Of a stretch of DNA of 64,000 bases, positions 13,321-24,010 are shown piece after piece. Both the position numbers and the translations under genes were made by a program. Positions within the stretch are counted from its first letter, which is position 1; each line of letters begins with the position of its first letter. This stretch comes from Siphonodentalium dalli (taxonomy: Eukaryota; Mollusca; Scaphopoda; Gadilida; Siphonodentaliidae), in the NCBI GenBank assembly GCA_032622095.1, contig CP136065.1, positions 246,697,474-246,761,473 on the forward strand, in the 5' to 3' direction. A model generated the notes under the pieces. It was not told the origin of the DNA. It saw nothing but the letters and a program-made list of their open reading frames with translations, and ran no database searches.

Positions 13321-14409
13321 TTATGACATATCTGTTAACATTGTAAAATGTAATGCAGTTGACACCCAACACAACTTGAAATTGCCATAATATTATCTAT
13401 GAATATTACAAATAATAAATACCCTTGAAACCGAATCCAATATAATTTGATTTAATTGCCTCATGAAATGTTCCAATATAGAGCTGCATAGAGGAATTGA
13501 TTTTATTCATAATTAGTAGCACTTTGTATCATGTTAAACATGAAATGCATTGATTTATATAATACTTGATAGTACTTCCTTATTTCACCCTCCCCCATGT
13601 AACAAAGTTATGGGTGGGTATTTCCAACTAATGTTGATTTAGACATGAAATTTCCAACTGTTGACAAATATTAAACTTGTTTCTTTCAAATGGCACTTTT
13701 AATATTAAAAGTGTTATTTTAAACCCTAGAATCTAAATCAAAAGTAAAATAAGTTTTGCTATAATCAACCTGGAGCCCTAAATACATCTTAACCTCAAGA
13801 AATAAAATTCCACACCATCACTGTATCCTCAGACGCCCTGAACCTCAAGTCACCGAATTCTACACCATCACCATATCCTTTCTTCATTTAACCTCAGACA
13901 CCCTGAACCTCACTCAAGTCATCGAATTCCACACCATCACCATATCCTTACTTCATTTAACCTCAGAGTCCCTGAACCTCACTCAAGTCACCGAATTCCA
14001 CACCATCACCATATCCTTACTTCATTTAACCTCAGGCTCAGACACCCTGAACCTCACTCAAGTCACCGAATTCCACATTATCACCATATCCTTACTTCCC
14101 TTATGACATATCTGTTAACATTGTAAAATTTAATGCAGTTGACACCCAACACACCTTGAAATTGCCATAATATTATCTATGAATATTACAAATAATAAAT
14201 ACCCTTGAAACCGAATCCAAAATATTTGATTTAATTGCATCATGAAATATTCCAATATAGAGGAATTGATTTTATTCATAATTAGCAGCAGGTGAATGTC
14301 CTGAACTTTGTATCATGTTAAACATGAAATGCATTTCTTTATATAGTACTTGATAGTACTTCCTTATAAATTATAACCCCCACTGTAACAAAGTTATGGG
14401 GGGTATAAT
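13321..14409. repeat. Duplicated flank with a short second minisatellite
   Basis: 13355-13560 and 14140-14360 are copies of one another and of 10380-10560. 13620-13890 repeats 10905-11165, and three to four minisatellite units recur at 13850-14100. The layout is a partial tandem duplication of flank plus array. No gene is present. Confidence 0.8.
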
Positions 14410-14664
14410 CAAGCCTTGAAATAGGGTGTCTGTCATTTGCAGAATGAGGTCCCCAGAGGGTGAATTTAGTGATGCTACCCCGCATAGCGGGGTAGCATCA
14501 CCAAATTCACCCTCTGGGGACCTCATTCTGCTTACACCTCAGCAGAATGAGGTTCACAGAGGGTGAATATGGTGATGCTAGCCTGCTATGCGGGGGTAGC
14601 ATCACTAAATTCACCCTCTGGGGACCTCATTCTGCAAATGACAGACACCCTATTTCAAGGCTTG
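14410..14664. mobile_element. hAT-like palindromic MITE, family M, copy 1
   Basis: The ends are CAAGCCTTGAAATAGGGTGT and its exact inverse. The 8-bp sequence GGTATAAT borders both sides. Internally the GAATGAGGTCCCCAGAGGG module and its inverse form two palindromes separated by TTACACCTCAG. Confidence 0.85.
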
Positions 14665-15442
14665 GGTATAATAGGAATCAGCTTGTCCATCCCTCCATCT
14701 GTCTGTCCTCCGTCTGTGGACTCAACGTTGTCCGAGCTTGTATTCCTACATTTTTCAGTAAATTTAAAAAAACTTTTTTAAAACAGATATTTAGAACCTG
14801 TGCACCTGCGATTATGAGGTTCTTATGGCATCCCCAAATTATCATTGACATTTCTGATATAAACACCTAAAAAAAAGTAAGTTCCCTCCCATATAATACC
14901 CTCTATCTTCTATGTCATTCATCTGATCATATTGAAATTTTGAATGAATCAAGAACATGATACATTTTGGGAGCGAACATCTCAATGGTTTTCTAACCTT
15001 CTGTATGTCGCTTGATTGAAATATTTACCGTTTGGTGTAAACAATATTTATTCTACCCTCAATTAATACATGTATACATGAAATAAGACATTGAACAATA
15101 TGAGTTAAATTAAATGTCAGGTTAGAAAAAAAGGAGGGTGAAGAGGGTCACCGCTTATTTGAAGTTATCTCCTTGTTAAAGAAAAGTATGCAGAATAGTA
15201 TGTAGAAGGAGCGTATGGCAAGAGGCTGAGTTAAAGAGAGCAGGTTGGGGGGGATGAAAATAACAAGTTACTAACATTAAGTTGAGGCAGAAGAGATGGA
15301 AGGAGTGGGACAGAGGGTGAGTTACTACTGCTGTGTGTTTACAAGTATTCTCAAATATATCTATATATACCGTTTAATAAATATCATCTAGTTTTGATGG
15401 GTTGACCGGGTATTCAGTGTTGGTTGTGTGTCACCAACACTA
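14665..15442. other. Non-coding stretch
   Basis: No gene or clear element is seen. Poorly conserved R1-like wording (CCATCCCTCCATCTGTCTGT) occurs near 14687. The remainder appears unique. Confidence 0.5.
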
Positions 15443-15795
15443 TAACCCTTTACCCAACAAAACGGCCAAAACCGGCCAAATAAAGCTTCAACAGCCTAAA
15501 ATATCTTCGGTCGGTCTCAATAGAACCATACAAATATGGATATCATTGGAACCGGCTCCTTGACCACATTGTGATAGTTACAGTTATGCCCTGTGCCAAT
15601 GCATTCTCTTATATATGCGAGTCGACCATAGGTCGCCTCGCATATATAAGAGAATGCATTGGCCTAAAAAAAAAATTGTAATTTTTAATGTGTTAAGCCA
15701 ATGCATTCTCTTATATATGCGAGGCGACCTATGGTCGACTCGCATATATAAGAGAATGCATTGGCACAGGGCCGTTCTGTTGGGTAAAGGCTTAA
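15443..15795. mobile_element. TTAA foldback MITE, family A, copy 1
   Basis: The left end reads TAACCCTTTACCCAACA and the right end TTGGGTAAAGGCTTAA. Two hairpin cassettes, 15597-15662 and 15699-15766, lie in opposite orientation around an A/T-rich spacer. The left arm carries the family-A segment CCTAAAATATCTTCGGTC. Confidence 0.9.
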
Positions 15796-16056
15796 TTGCA
15801 TGGGATTGTCTCATTACTTGACCAGTTGTCATACTTTGGGAATGTAGTGGCATGAATGGTGATTGTGAACCATCCCCATAATCTTGATTCACATTCAAAA
15901 GGAAGATCCTAGACTTTTTAACCTAGGCAAATTTCTTGTAAAACACCTGGTTGTAGCTGTATCCCGACCGAAGCAGAAGATGTGTGGTTAAGATGAGGTT
16001 GCATCTTATATATAATTTTACTTATCAAGTGCACAGACATAAACAAACAATACCCC

Positions 16057-16205
16057 TATGACCAGACACCCTATATCTAAGGTGTTACATACTTTTCTAT
16101 AGAAATATCTTCTTACAATCGGTGCAATTTCTTCTGTACAAAACTATTAACCTATGAGGTTCAACGTCCGGATCTTTACTGAAGAAATGTTTGAGCTTTA
16201 TTGCT
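16057..16205 (+). repeat. Dispersed repeat H, copy 1
   Basis: About 150 bases (ATGACCAGACACCC...GGTGCAATTT...TTTACTGAAGAAAT) are similar to 18920-19070. Common words include TCTTACAAT, GGTGCAATTT and CACTATTAA. It is an old dispersed repeat of unknown class. Confidence 0.65.
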
Positions 16206-16240
16206 CTATTATGAAAATAAACAGATAATATATCTGATTT

Positions 16241-16326
16241 TTATGTTTACCCATACCATAGTATGGTAAACATAGTGTCGTTGCCCGGATTGACCACTCG
16301 TCGTTAGTCCGTCCGTCCGTCCGTCC

Positions 16327-16376
<50 letters not shown>

Positions 16377-16870
16377 AGACACTTTACGCATGGTGCGATA
16401 ACTCGAACATTTTATATCTGATCGGAACCAAATTTTGTATATGAATTTGTCAGCACCAAATACAGATCGAGTTCGAATATGGGTTCGATCCGAGTTTTTT
16501 TCACGGAGTTATGGCCCTTTTTCGACTTAGAATTCATGCATGCTACCATAACTCAAAAAAAAATTATCTGATCAGAATCAAATTTGGTATGCAAGTTTCT
16601 CGGACCAAAATACAGATCGAGTTCGAATATGGGTTTGATCCGATATTTTTCAATGGAGTTATGGCCCTTTTTCGACTTAGAATTCATGCATGCTGCCATA
16701 ACTCAAATTTTTTTTTATCTGATCGGAACCAAATTTGGTATGCGAGTTTCTCAACTCAAAATACAGATCGAGTTTGAATATGGGTTATATCCAACGTTTT
16801 ATACCAGAGTTATGGCCCTTTTTCAACTAAGAATTGAACAGATAACCATAGCAGTCTACAATTAATTACC
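16241..16870 (+). repeat. R1 element with palindromic head and (TCTG)n
   Basis: The head contains ACCATACCATAGTATGGTA (an inverted repeat) and GTGTCGTTGCCCGGATTGAC. A (CCGT/TCTG)n microsatellite follows at 16308-16376, then about three 150-bp R1 units. The same order occurs inverted at 43840-44245, so head, microsatellite and units form one dispersed element. Confidence 0.85.
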
Positions 16871-18857
16871 AGTGGTATCAGTTTAGCTCTGAGAGCAGTA
16901 AATCTGTATTATGGGAATTAGAGTTATTTTTTACTCCCATGTTTATGATGACACACTCCTCACCTGTATAGTTTTTGGTATCGATCGGTTGATCGGTTTA
17001 GAAATTATTAACACTTTGCATCCGCACATAGGCATGAGCTATCCGATGCTGTAACCAAATTATTTTTTGTCCGATTGTTTTCATATTTGATATGTAGGTT
17101 TATAATGACACACCCCTCACCTGTATAGTTTTTGGTATCGATCGGTTGATCGGTTTAGAAAATAATTAACCCTGCACACAAATGCTATCTGATCCATCTA
17201 AGTCAAACTGTTTTCTTCTGATATGCCTCATATTTCTTACAAAGGTTTTTCTTAGCACGTTCTTTATCTGTATGCTTTTTGGTATCGTTTAATTAACCCT
17301 TTTCAAACTTATTTTTACTTAGAACTCAAAACATTTTTCATCTGATCTACACCAAATTTGGTACATGTGGTCCTCACCCCGAAATACAGATCAAGTTCAA
17401 ATTTGGGTTTGATCCGATATATTTTAACAGAGTTATGGCCCTTTATAATTCAAGTAATTTACTACCTATTGTATATGCCCTGTGAGAATTTAAGACAAAC
17501 AACTTTACACAGTAATCTGCTTTATTGGGATCAGAAAATGACACTGGATACTCTTTGCTAAACCACTGCTGCTCCCAGAGCTGTCAAATTTAAGTGATTG
17601 ATGATACTTTACTCCAGTTTGTGTGCAATAGTAATTTAACCCAACCTGTTGAAACATGTTCATGGCATTAATACAAATAGTCCATTGTCCATGTGAAGGA
17701 TGTTCTGGAGCATGGCTGTTTAGAGAATTGTTGTTTACAGAGACACTGTTGTCTTATCTTGAGAAAACAATTTATCCACACATTAGTTCCATCATATGAT
17801 GTCTTTGAAAATGATTAACACTCTCCACACATCATATGTTCATTCTCCTATTCTATGTCCAGGTTGATCGTGATCCACTTTTCACTTGCATGTATTTCAG
17901 GATTAAAATTAACCTATTCCATAGACACATAATATCTGATACGCAGATTTTAAATTATCTCTTTCGCCTTAGGCCAGGTTCACTAAGAATTTCTATTAAT
18001 TATAAGCCACCAATTGAATATTCATCATTTGAGGATATATCTTATTTTGAAATTCCCTCTATTGCATTTGGGCTGCAGGATAATAATAATGGTTCTGGTA
18101 TTCTTGAAGCTGACTTTTTGGTAAAATATTTTTCACCCAATCACTTTTATAATCTCATTCAGGTTGATTGTGATACATTCTTCATGCGTATAGATTTTGG
18201 TATTGATTGAATGGTTTTGAGAATATTAACCCAATATTTAATAATATTTCTGCTGTTACAGACATTGTATCTTTCCAATGATCAGCTTAGAATAAAATTA
18301 ACCATAGGTACATGTATACTGTACGCGATCCAATGTTATGACTCTAATATTTTCAATTTGACCCTTCTCATATCTCTCCTTTAGTTATCTGATAATTCTG
18401 TATTAAAATATTTTATATCCAACCATTATCAATCATATTTAATATCAAAGTCTATACACCCCTCACTTATATAGATGTTCAGGTGCTTGTTGGTCTCTAA
18501 TCTCAATCATCCCATAACTTTTACTATGCAGCTAACACAACAACATAATCTGTTATGACTCAGGTTCCATTGTAAGAAGTAAATAAATAGAGTTATTATG
18601 ATGTTAATATTGTAACAATTATATCTTTAACAGCTATGGTGCATCTGTCTGACTGTGTTTGGGTATAATTATCTTTATCAATCTATCACACATACATGTA
18701 TCTCTGTTGGAGTGACCGAATAGGTTGAAATCGAATGTCATATCCATCTTCCTATTGTGTTTAAATGAGCGAGTTGCTCAATATGTCGGATTCCACTATG
18801 AAACTAATAAATAATAGTACGCTGTGAATTGTTGAAATTCTTGCACTCATAAAAAGA
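16871..18857. other. Old dispersed repeats; one unexplained open segment
   Basis: Repeated wording (CACCTGTATAGTTTTTGGTATCGATCGG) occurs at 16963 and 17120 and decays towards 18500. A decayed R1 unit lies at 17300-17450. 17974-18163 is an AT-rich open segment flanked by a pyrimidine-AG and a CAG/GTTGAT; it is not recognised. No gene can be supported. Confidence 0.5.
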
Positions 18858-18860
18858 TCG

Positions 18861-18912
18861 CTATCGCCAAGGTATGGGTTAAACATCTGCCGATCGTGAT
18901 CGGCCTCTCGTT
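18861..18912 (+). repeat. 52-bp island with 16-bp palindrome, copy 2
   Basis: Identical to 1341-1392 over the whole 52 bases, with different flanks. It lies a few bases upstream of repeat H copy 2. Confidence 0.9.
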
Positions 18913-18919
18913 CTTATAA

Positions 18920-19070
18920 CCTGAGACCAGACGCCCCATGCCTAAAGCCTAACATTCTTTCTACAGAAATAACCTCTTACAATTGGTGCAATTTTTTCTG
19001 CACAACACTATTAATAACATCTAAAAATACAAAGTCCGCATTCTTACTAAAGAATCATTTTTGTTTTGTT
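18920..19070 (+). repeat. Dispersed repeat H, copy 2
   Basis: Diverged copy of 16057-16205, with shared GAGACCAGACGCCCC/ATGACCAGACACCC start and ACAATTGGTGCAATTTTTTC. Confidence 0.65.
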
Positions 19071-19337
19071 GCCCTACTCTCGTTTCAAATTATGAATGAA
19101 TACGACTCCACAAATACACATCTGTGACAACTACCTCCTTATAAAACCTCAGTATTGAAATCTGATGGGAGGTGTTTGATGTTAAAGGTTTATACACTAT
19201 GTGAATTTACTCCTGCAGAGCAGACACAGCTTGACATCAAACTCCACATAGAGAACATCTTGTATTTCTGTATTTTGTGTCATAGGAATCTTATGGATAG
19301 AAATGCCTATATCTTCATCAAGATAATGGTTATCTCT

Positions 19338-19718
19338 TTAACCCTTCCATGACTGGAGCTTCCTGTGCCAATGCTTTCTCTTATATATGCCAGTATCCCG
19401 TAGGGAGCCTTGCATTTACAAGAGAATACATTGGCCTAACATTATTTACCTTGACCTTGTAAGCCAGTGCATTTTCTTATTTTTGGGAGACTCGCATTTA
19501 TATAAGAGAATGTACTGGCACAGGATCTTTATTAGTGTAAACATATTTTATTCCAATCATAATAACATATATACATTTGACAAAGTGTTGACAATAAAAC
19601 AGAATAGGATAAATGATTGTTGGATTGGAAAAGGGATTAAACAACAAGCCCAAGGGCTTTTGTTAAGTTTGCTCCCTTTATTGCTGCACCAGCACAGCTC
19701 CCATCATGAAAGGGTTAA
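19338..19718. mobile_element. TTAA foldback MITE, family C, copy 2
   Basis: It starts TTAACCCTTCCATGACTGGAG and ends CATGAAAGGGTTAA. It has two hairpin cassettes (19371-19436 and 19466-19523). About 145 bases of unrelated DNA (19535-19680) interrupt the element just before its right end. Confidence 0.8.
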
Positions 19719-19725
19719 GATTATG

Positions 19726-20128
19726 TTAACCCTTTACCCAACAAACCGGCCAAAACCGGCCAAATAAAGCTTCAACAGCCTAAAATATCTTCGGTCTGTC
19801 TCAATAACACCATACAAATATGGATATCATTGGAACCGGCTCCTTGACCACATTGTGATGGTTACAGTTATGCCCTGTGCCAATGCATTCTCTTATATAT
19901 GCGAGTCAACCATAGGTCGCCTCGCATATATAAGAGAATGCATTGGCCTAAAAACAGATATTTTTTTTTAACACTTTTTACCATTTTTTCTTACATTCTT
20001 TAACAATTTTATAAATTTTAATGTGTTAAGCCAATGCATTCTCTTATATATGCGAGGCGACCTATGGTCGACTCGCATATATAAGAGAATGCATTGGCAC
20101 AGGGCCCTTCTGTTGGGTAAAGGGTTAA
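19726..20128. mobile_element. TTAA foldback MITE, family A, copy 2
   Basis: Complete copy, from TTAACCCTTTACCCAACAAA to TGTTGGGTAAAGGGTTAA. The left arm carries ACCGGCCAAATAAAGCTTC. Two opposed hairpin cassettes (19878-19949 and 20030-20100) flank an A/T spacer. Confidence 0.95.
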
Positions 20129-20334
20129 CCCATGCAATATTTAGTGAATGTTCAGATGTGTTCACCTTTCAGATCTATAACTCATCTAATGTTAGTAGAT
20201 CTCAAATTTCATTGGTCGATCTAATAGATGAACATGATAAACTCAATTCTAGGAATGTTCAGATGATGAGTTCTCTATTCATTTCTGAAACTCATTTTCA
20301 TTGGCTGAGATGTTCAGAAAAGCAGACAGCAAGC

Positions 20335-20601
20335 CTGGACATAGTGCAGAATGAGGTCCCCAGAGGGTGAATTTAGTGATACAATCCTGCACAGTGGGCT
20401 AGCATTACCAAATTCACCCTCTGGGAACCTCATTCTGCTTATGCCTCAACTGCTATAGGAGACCTGATTGAAGTTCCCCAGTTGAAGTTGGTGATGTTCA
20501 CTCATTAGTCACCTCAATTATTCATTTTATTTTGTGAAAATTTGGGGATATAGAAACTTAACAGAAGGGAAAAAGTAACTAAAACAATGTTCATTTAACA
20601 T
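20335..20601. mobile_element. Family M MITE, truncated copy 2
   Basis: It starts CAAGCCTGGACATAGTG and carries the GAATGAGGTCCCCAGAGGG palindrome (20347-20440), then an internal segment also seen at 54290-54480. The right end is missing, cut by a family-C fragment. Confidence 0.75.
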
Positions 20602-20680
20602 CCTCGCATATATAAGAGAATACACTGGCACAGGATCTGTAATGCTCCACCAGTGCGGCTCCCATCATGAAAGGGTTGAC
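20602..20680. mobile_element. Family C MITE, right-end fragment (copy 3)
   Basis: It holds one hairpin arm (CTCGCATATATAAGAGAATAC) followed by the family-C end, TGCTCCACCAGTGCGGCTCC and CATGAAAGGGTT. Confidence 0.75.
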
Positions 20681-20763
20681 AGATGTGTAATAACATTTTT
20701 TAAACTATATTTCAGGAGTTACTTGAATTTCCTAGTGGAAGAGTTAGTTGAGCCACACAAGTA

Positions 20764-21312
20764 CGTATCACTACTATTATTATGGACCGTATCACTACTA
20801 TTATTATGGGCCATATCACTACTATTATTATGGGCCGTATCACAACTATTATTATGGGCCGTATCACTACTATTATTATGGGCCGTATCACTACTATTAT
20901 TATGGGCCATATCACTACTATTATTATGGACCATATCACTACTATTATTATGGGCCATATCACTACTATTATTATGGGCCATATCACAACTATTATTATG
21001 GACCGTATCACTACTATTATTATGGACCATATCACTACTATTATTATGGACCGTATCACTATTATTATTATGGGCCTTATCACTACTATTATTATGGACC
21101 ATATCACTACTATTATTATGGACCGTACCACTACTATTATTATGGACCGTATCACTATTATTATTATGGGCCTTATCACTACTATTATTATTATGGGCCT
21201 TATCACAACTATTATTATGGGCCGTATCACAACTATTATTATGGGCCGTATCACTACTATTATTATGGGCCTTATCACTACTATTATTATGGGCCATATC
21301 AATACTATTATT
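20764..21312 (+). repeat. 24-bp minisatellite, small block (~23 units)
   Basis: The unit is TATCACTACTATTATTATGG followed by GCCA, with GACC/GGCC, CAT/CGT and CTAC/CAAC variants. Because 24 is divisible by three and the unit lacks stops in several frames, it creates long overlapping open frames on both strands. None resembles a protein. Confidence 0.97.
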
Positions 21313-23999
21313 AGCTCAACTTTACTTTGTAAAGTTTGAGCTATTGCCATGGCTTTGTCGTCCGTCGTCCGTGTGTACGTGTGTACGTAAGGCGTCAACA
21401 ATGCAGTCTACAGGTCGTACCTTTGGTCGGATCATTATGAAATTTGTCATAGCTGTTGACATCAACATTTAGACCAGAATGATTAATTTTGGGGTCATTC
21501 GGTAAAAAAACATGGCCGCCAGTGGCCATCTTGCATTTCAAAATTCAATCCATTAGCACGGGCTACAGGGCGTACTGTTTGTCTGATCGTCATGAAATTT
21601 GTCATGGATGTTAATATTGACATGTAGATGGGAACGAGTAATTTTGGGGTCATTCGGCCCAAAAACATGGCCGCCAGCAGCCATCTTGGATTTTACTCTT
21701 TGTATGACTAAATTCTTTAGCACGGGCTACAGGTCGTACTTTTAGTCTGATCATCATAAAATTTGTCAAGAATGTTAATAATGACATGTAGATGGGAACG
21801 AGTCATTTTGGGGTCATTCGGCCAAAAAACATGGCCGCCAGCAGGCATCTTTGATTTCACTCTTTGTATGACTAAATCCTTTAGCACGGGCTACAGGTCG
21901 TACCTTTAGTCCGATCATCATAAAATTTGTCATGGCTGTTGAAATTGGAATGTAGATGGGAACGAGTCATTTTGGGGTCATTCGGACAAAAAACATGGCC
22001 GCCAGCGGCCATCTTGGATTTCAAAATTCAATCCATTAGCACGGGCCACAGGTCGTACTGTTCGTCTGATCATCATGAAATTTGTCATGGATGTTAATAT
22101 TGACATGTAGATGGGAACGAGTAATTTTGTGGTCATTCGGCCAAAAAACATAGCGGCCAGCAGCCATCTTGGATTTTACTCTTTGTATGACTAAATTCTT
22201 TAGCACGGGCTACAGGTCGTACCTTTAGTCTGATCATCATCAAATTTGTCATGGATGTTAATATTGACATGTAGATGGGAACGAGTAATTTTGGGGTCAT
22301 TCGGCCAAAAAACATGGCCGCCAGCAGCCATCTTGGATGTTACTCTTTGTATGACTAAATCCTTTAGCACGGGCTACAGGTCCTACTTTTAGTCTGATCA
22401 TCATAAAATTTGTCATGGCTGTTGAAATTGGAATGTAGATGGGAACGAGTAATTTTGGGGTCAGTCGGCCAATAAACATGGCCGCCAGTGGCCATCTTGG
22501 ATTTCAAAATTTAATCCATTAGCACGGGCCACAGGTCGTACTGTTCGTCTGATCATCATGAAATTTGTCATGGATGTTAACAATGACATGTAGATGGGAA
22601 CGAGTAATTTTGGGGTCATTCGGCCAAAAAACATAGCGGCCAGCAGCCTTCTTGGATTTTACTCTTTGTATGACTAAATTCTTTAGCACGGGCTACAGGT
22701 CGTACCTTTAGTCTGATCATCATCAAATTTGTCATGGTTGTTAATATTGACATGTAGATGGGAACGAGTAATTTTGGGGTCATTCGGCCAAAAAACATGG
22801 CCGCCAGCAGCCATCTTGGATGTTACTCTTTGTATGACTAAATCCTTTAGCACGGGCTACAGGTCCTACTTTTAGTCTGATCATCATAAAATTTGTCATG
22901 GCTGTTGAAATTGGAATGTAGATGGGAACGAGTAATTTTGGGGTCATTCGGCCAATAAACATGGCCGCCAGTGGCCATCTTGGATTTCAAAATGTAATCC
23001 ATTAGCACGGGCCACAGGTCGTACTGTTCGTCTGATCATCATAAAATTTGTCATGGATGTTAACAATGACATGTAGATGGGAACGAGTAATTTTGGGGTC
23101 ATTCGGCCAAAAAACATGGTCACCAGCAGCCATCTTGGATTTTACTCTTTGTATGACTAAATCCTTTAGCACGGGCTACAGGTTGTACCTTTAGTCTGAT
23201 CATCATAAAATTTGTCGTGAATGTTAATAATGACATGTAGATGGGAACGAGTCATTTTGGGGTCATTCGGCAGAAAAACATGGCCGCCAGCAGCCATCTT
23301 GGATTTTACTCTTTGTATGACTAAATCCTTTAGCACGGGCTACAGGTCGTACATTTAGTCTGATCATCATAAAATTTGTCATGGCTGTTGAAATTGGAAT
23401 GTAAATGGGAACGAGTCATTTTGGGGTCATTCGAACAAAAAACATGGCCGCCAGTGGCCATCTTGGATTTCAAAATTTAATCCATTAGCATGGGCCACAG
23501 GTCGTACTGTTCGTCTGATCATCATGAAATTTGTCATGGTTGTTAATATTGGATTTTACTCTTTGTATGACTAAATTCTTTAGCATGGGCTACAGGTCGT
23601 ACCTTTAGTCTGATCGTCATAAAATTTGTCATAGATGTTAATAATGACATGTAGATGGGAACGAGTTATTTTGGTGTCATTCGGCCAAAAAACATGGCCG
23701 CCAGCAGCCATCTTGAATTTTACTCTTTGTATGACTAAATTCTTTAGCATAGGCTACAGGTCGTACCTTTAGTCTGATCGTCATAAAATTTGTCATGGAT
23801 GTTAACGATGACATGTAGATGGGATACAATCATTTTGGGGTCATACGGCCGAAAACATGGCCGCCAGCAGCCATCTTGGATTTTACTTTTCTCTTCATGT
23901 CTATAAACTAGTATTAGACATTCAACTTTCCACATTCCTAATCGCTCCATTGACTGTAATACATTAAATTATTCACTTTCCAAGTTGAGCTACAGTGTC
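21313..23999 (+). repeat. ~161-bp 'catggccgcc' tandem array (family R2)
   Basis: About 15 units are marked by ACATGGCCGCCAG, CACGGGCTACAGGTCGTAC and GATCATCATAAAATTTGTCA. Some units repeat as trimers: the sequence near 22133-22480 recurs 483 bases later at 22616-22962. The block lies between the two 24-bp arrays. The left border has TAGCTCAACTTTAC (21311) and the right has CCAAGTTGAGCTA (23980-23992), which are short inverted ends. A related fragment with the same right border lies at 32844-33300. Confidence 0.9.
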
Positions 24000-24010
24000 A
24001 TTGACACTTT

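Noticed and set aside
15584-15898. Recurrent frames reading QCILLYMRGDLWSTRIYKRMH on both strands
   Set aside because: They are translations of the palindromic hairpin cassette, which is open in mirrored frames at every copy.
20642-21472. 276-codon frame rich in LLLLW repeats
   Set aside because: It spans the small 24-bp array and part of the 161-bp array; it is a repeat by-product, not a membrane protein.
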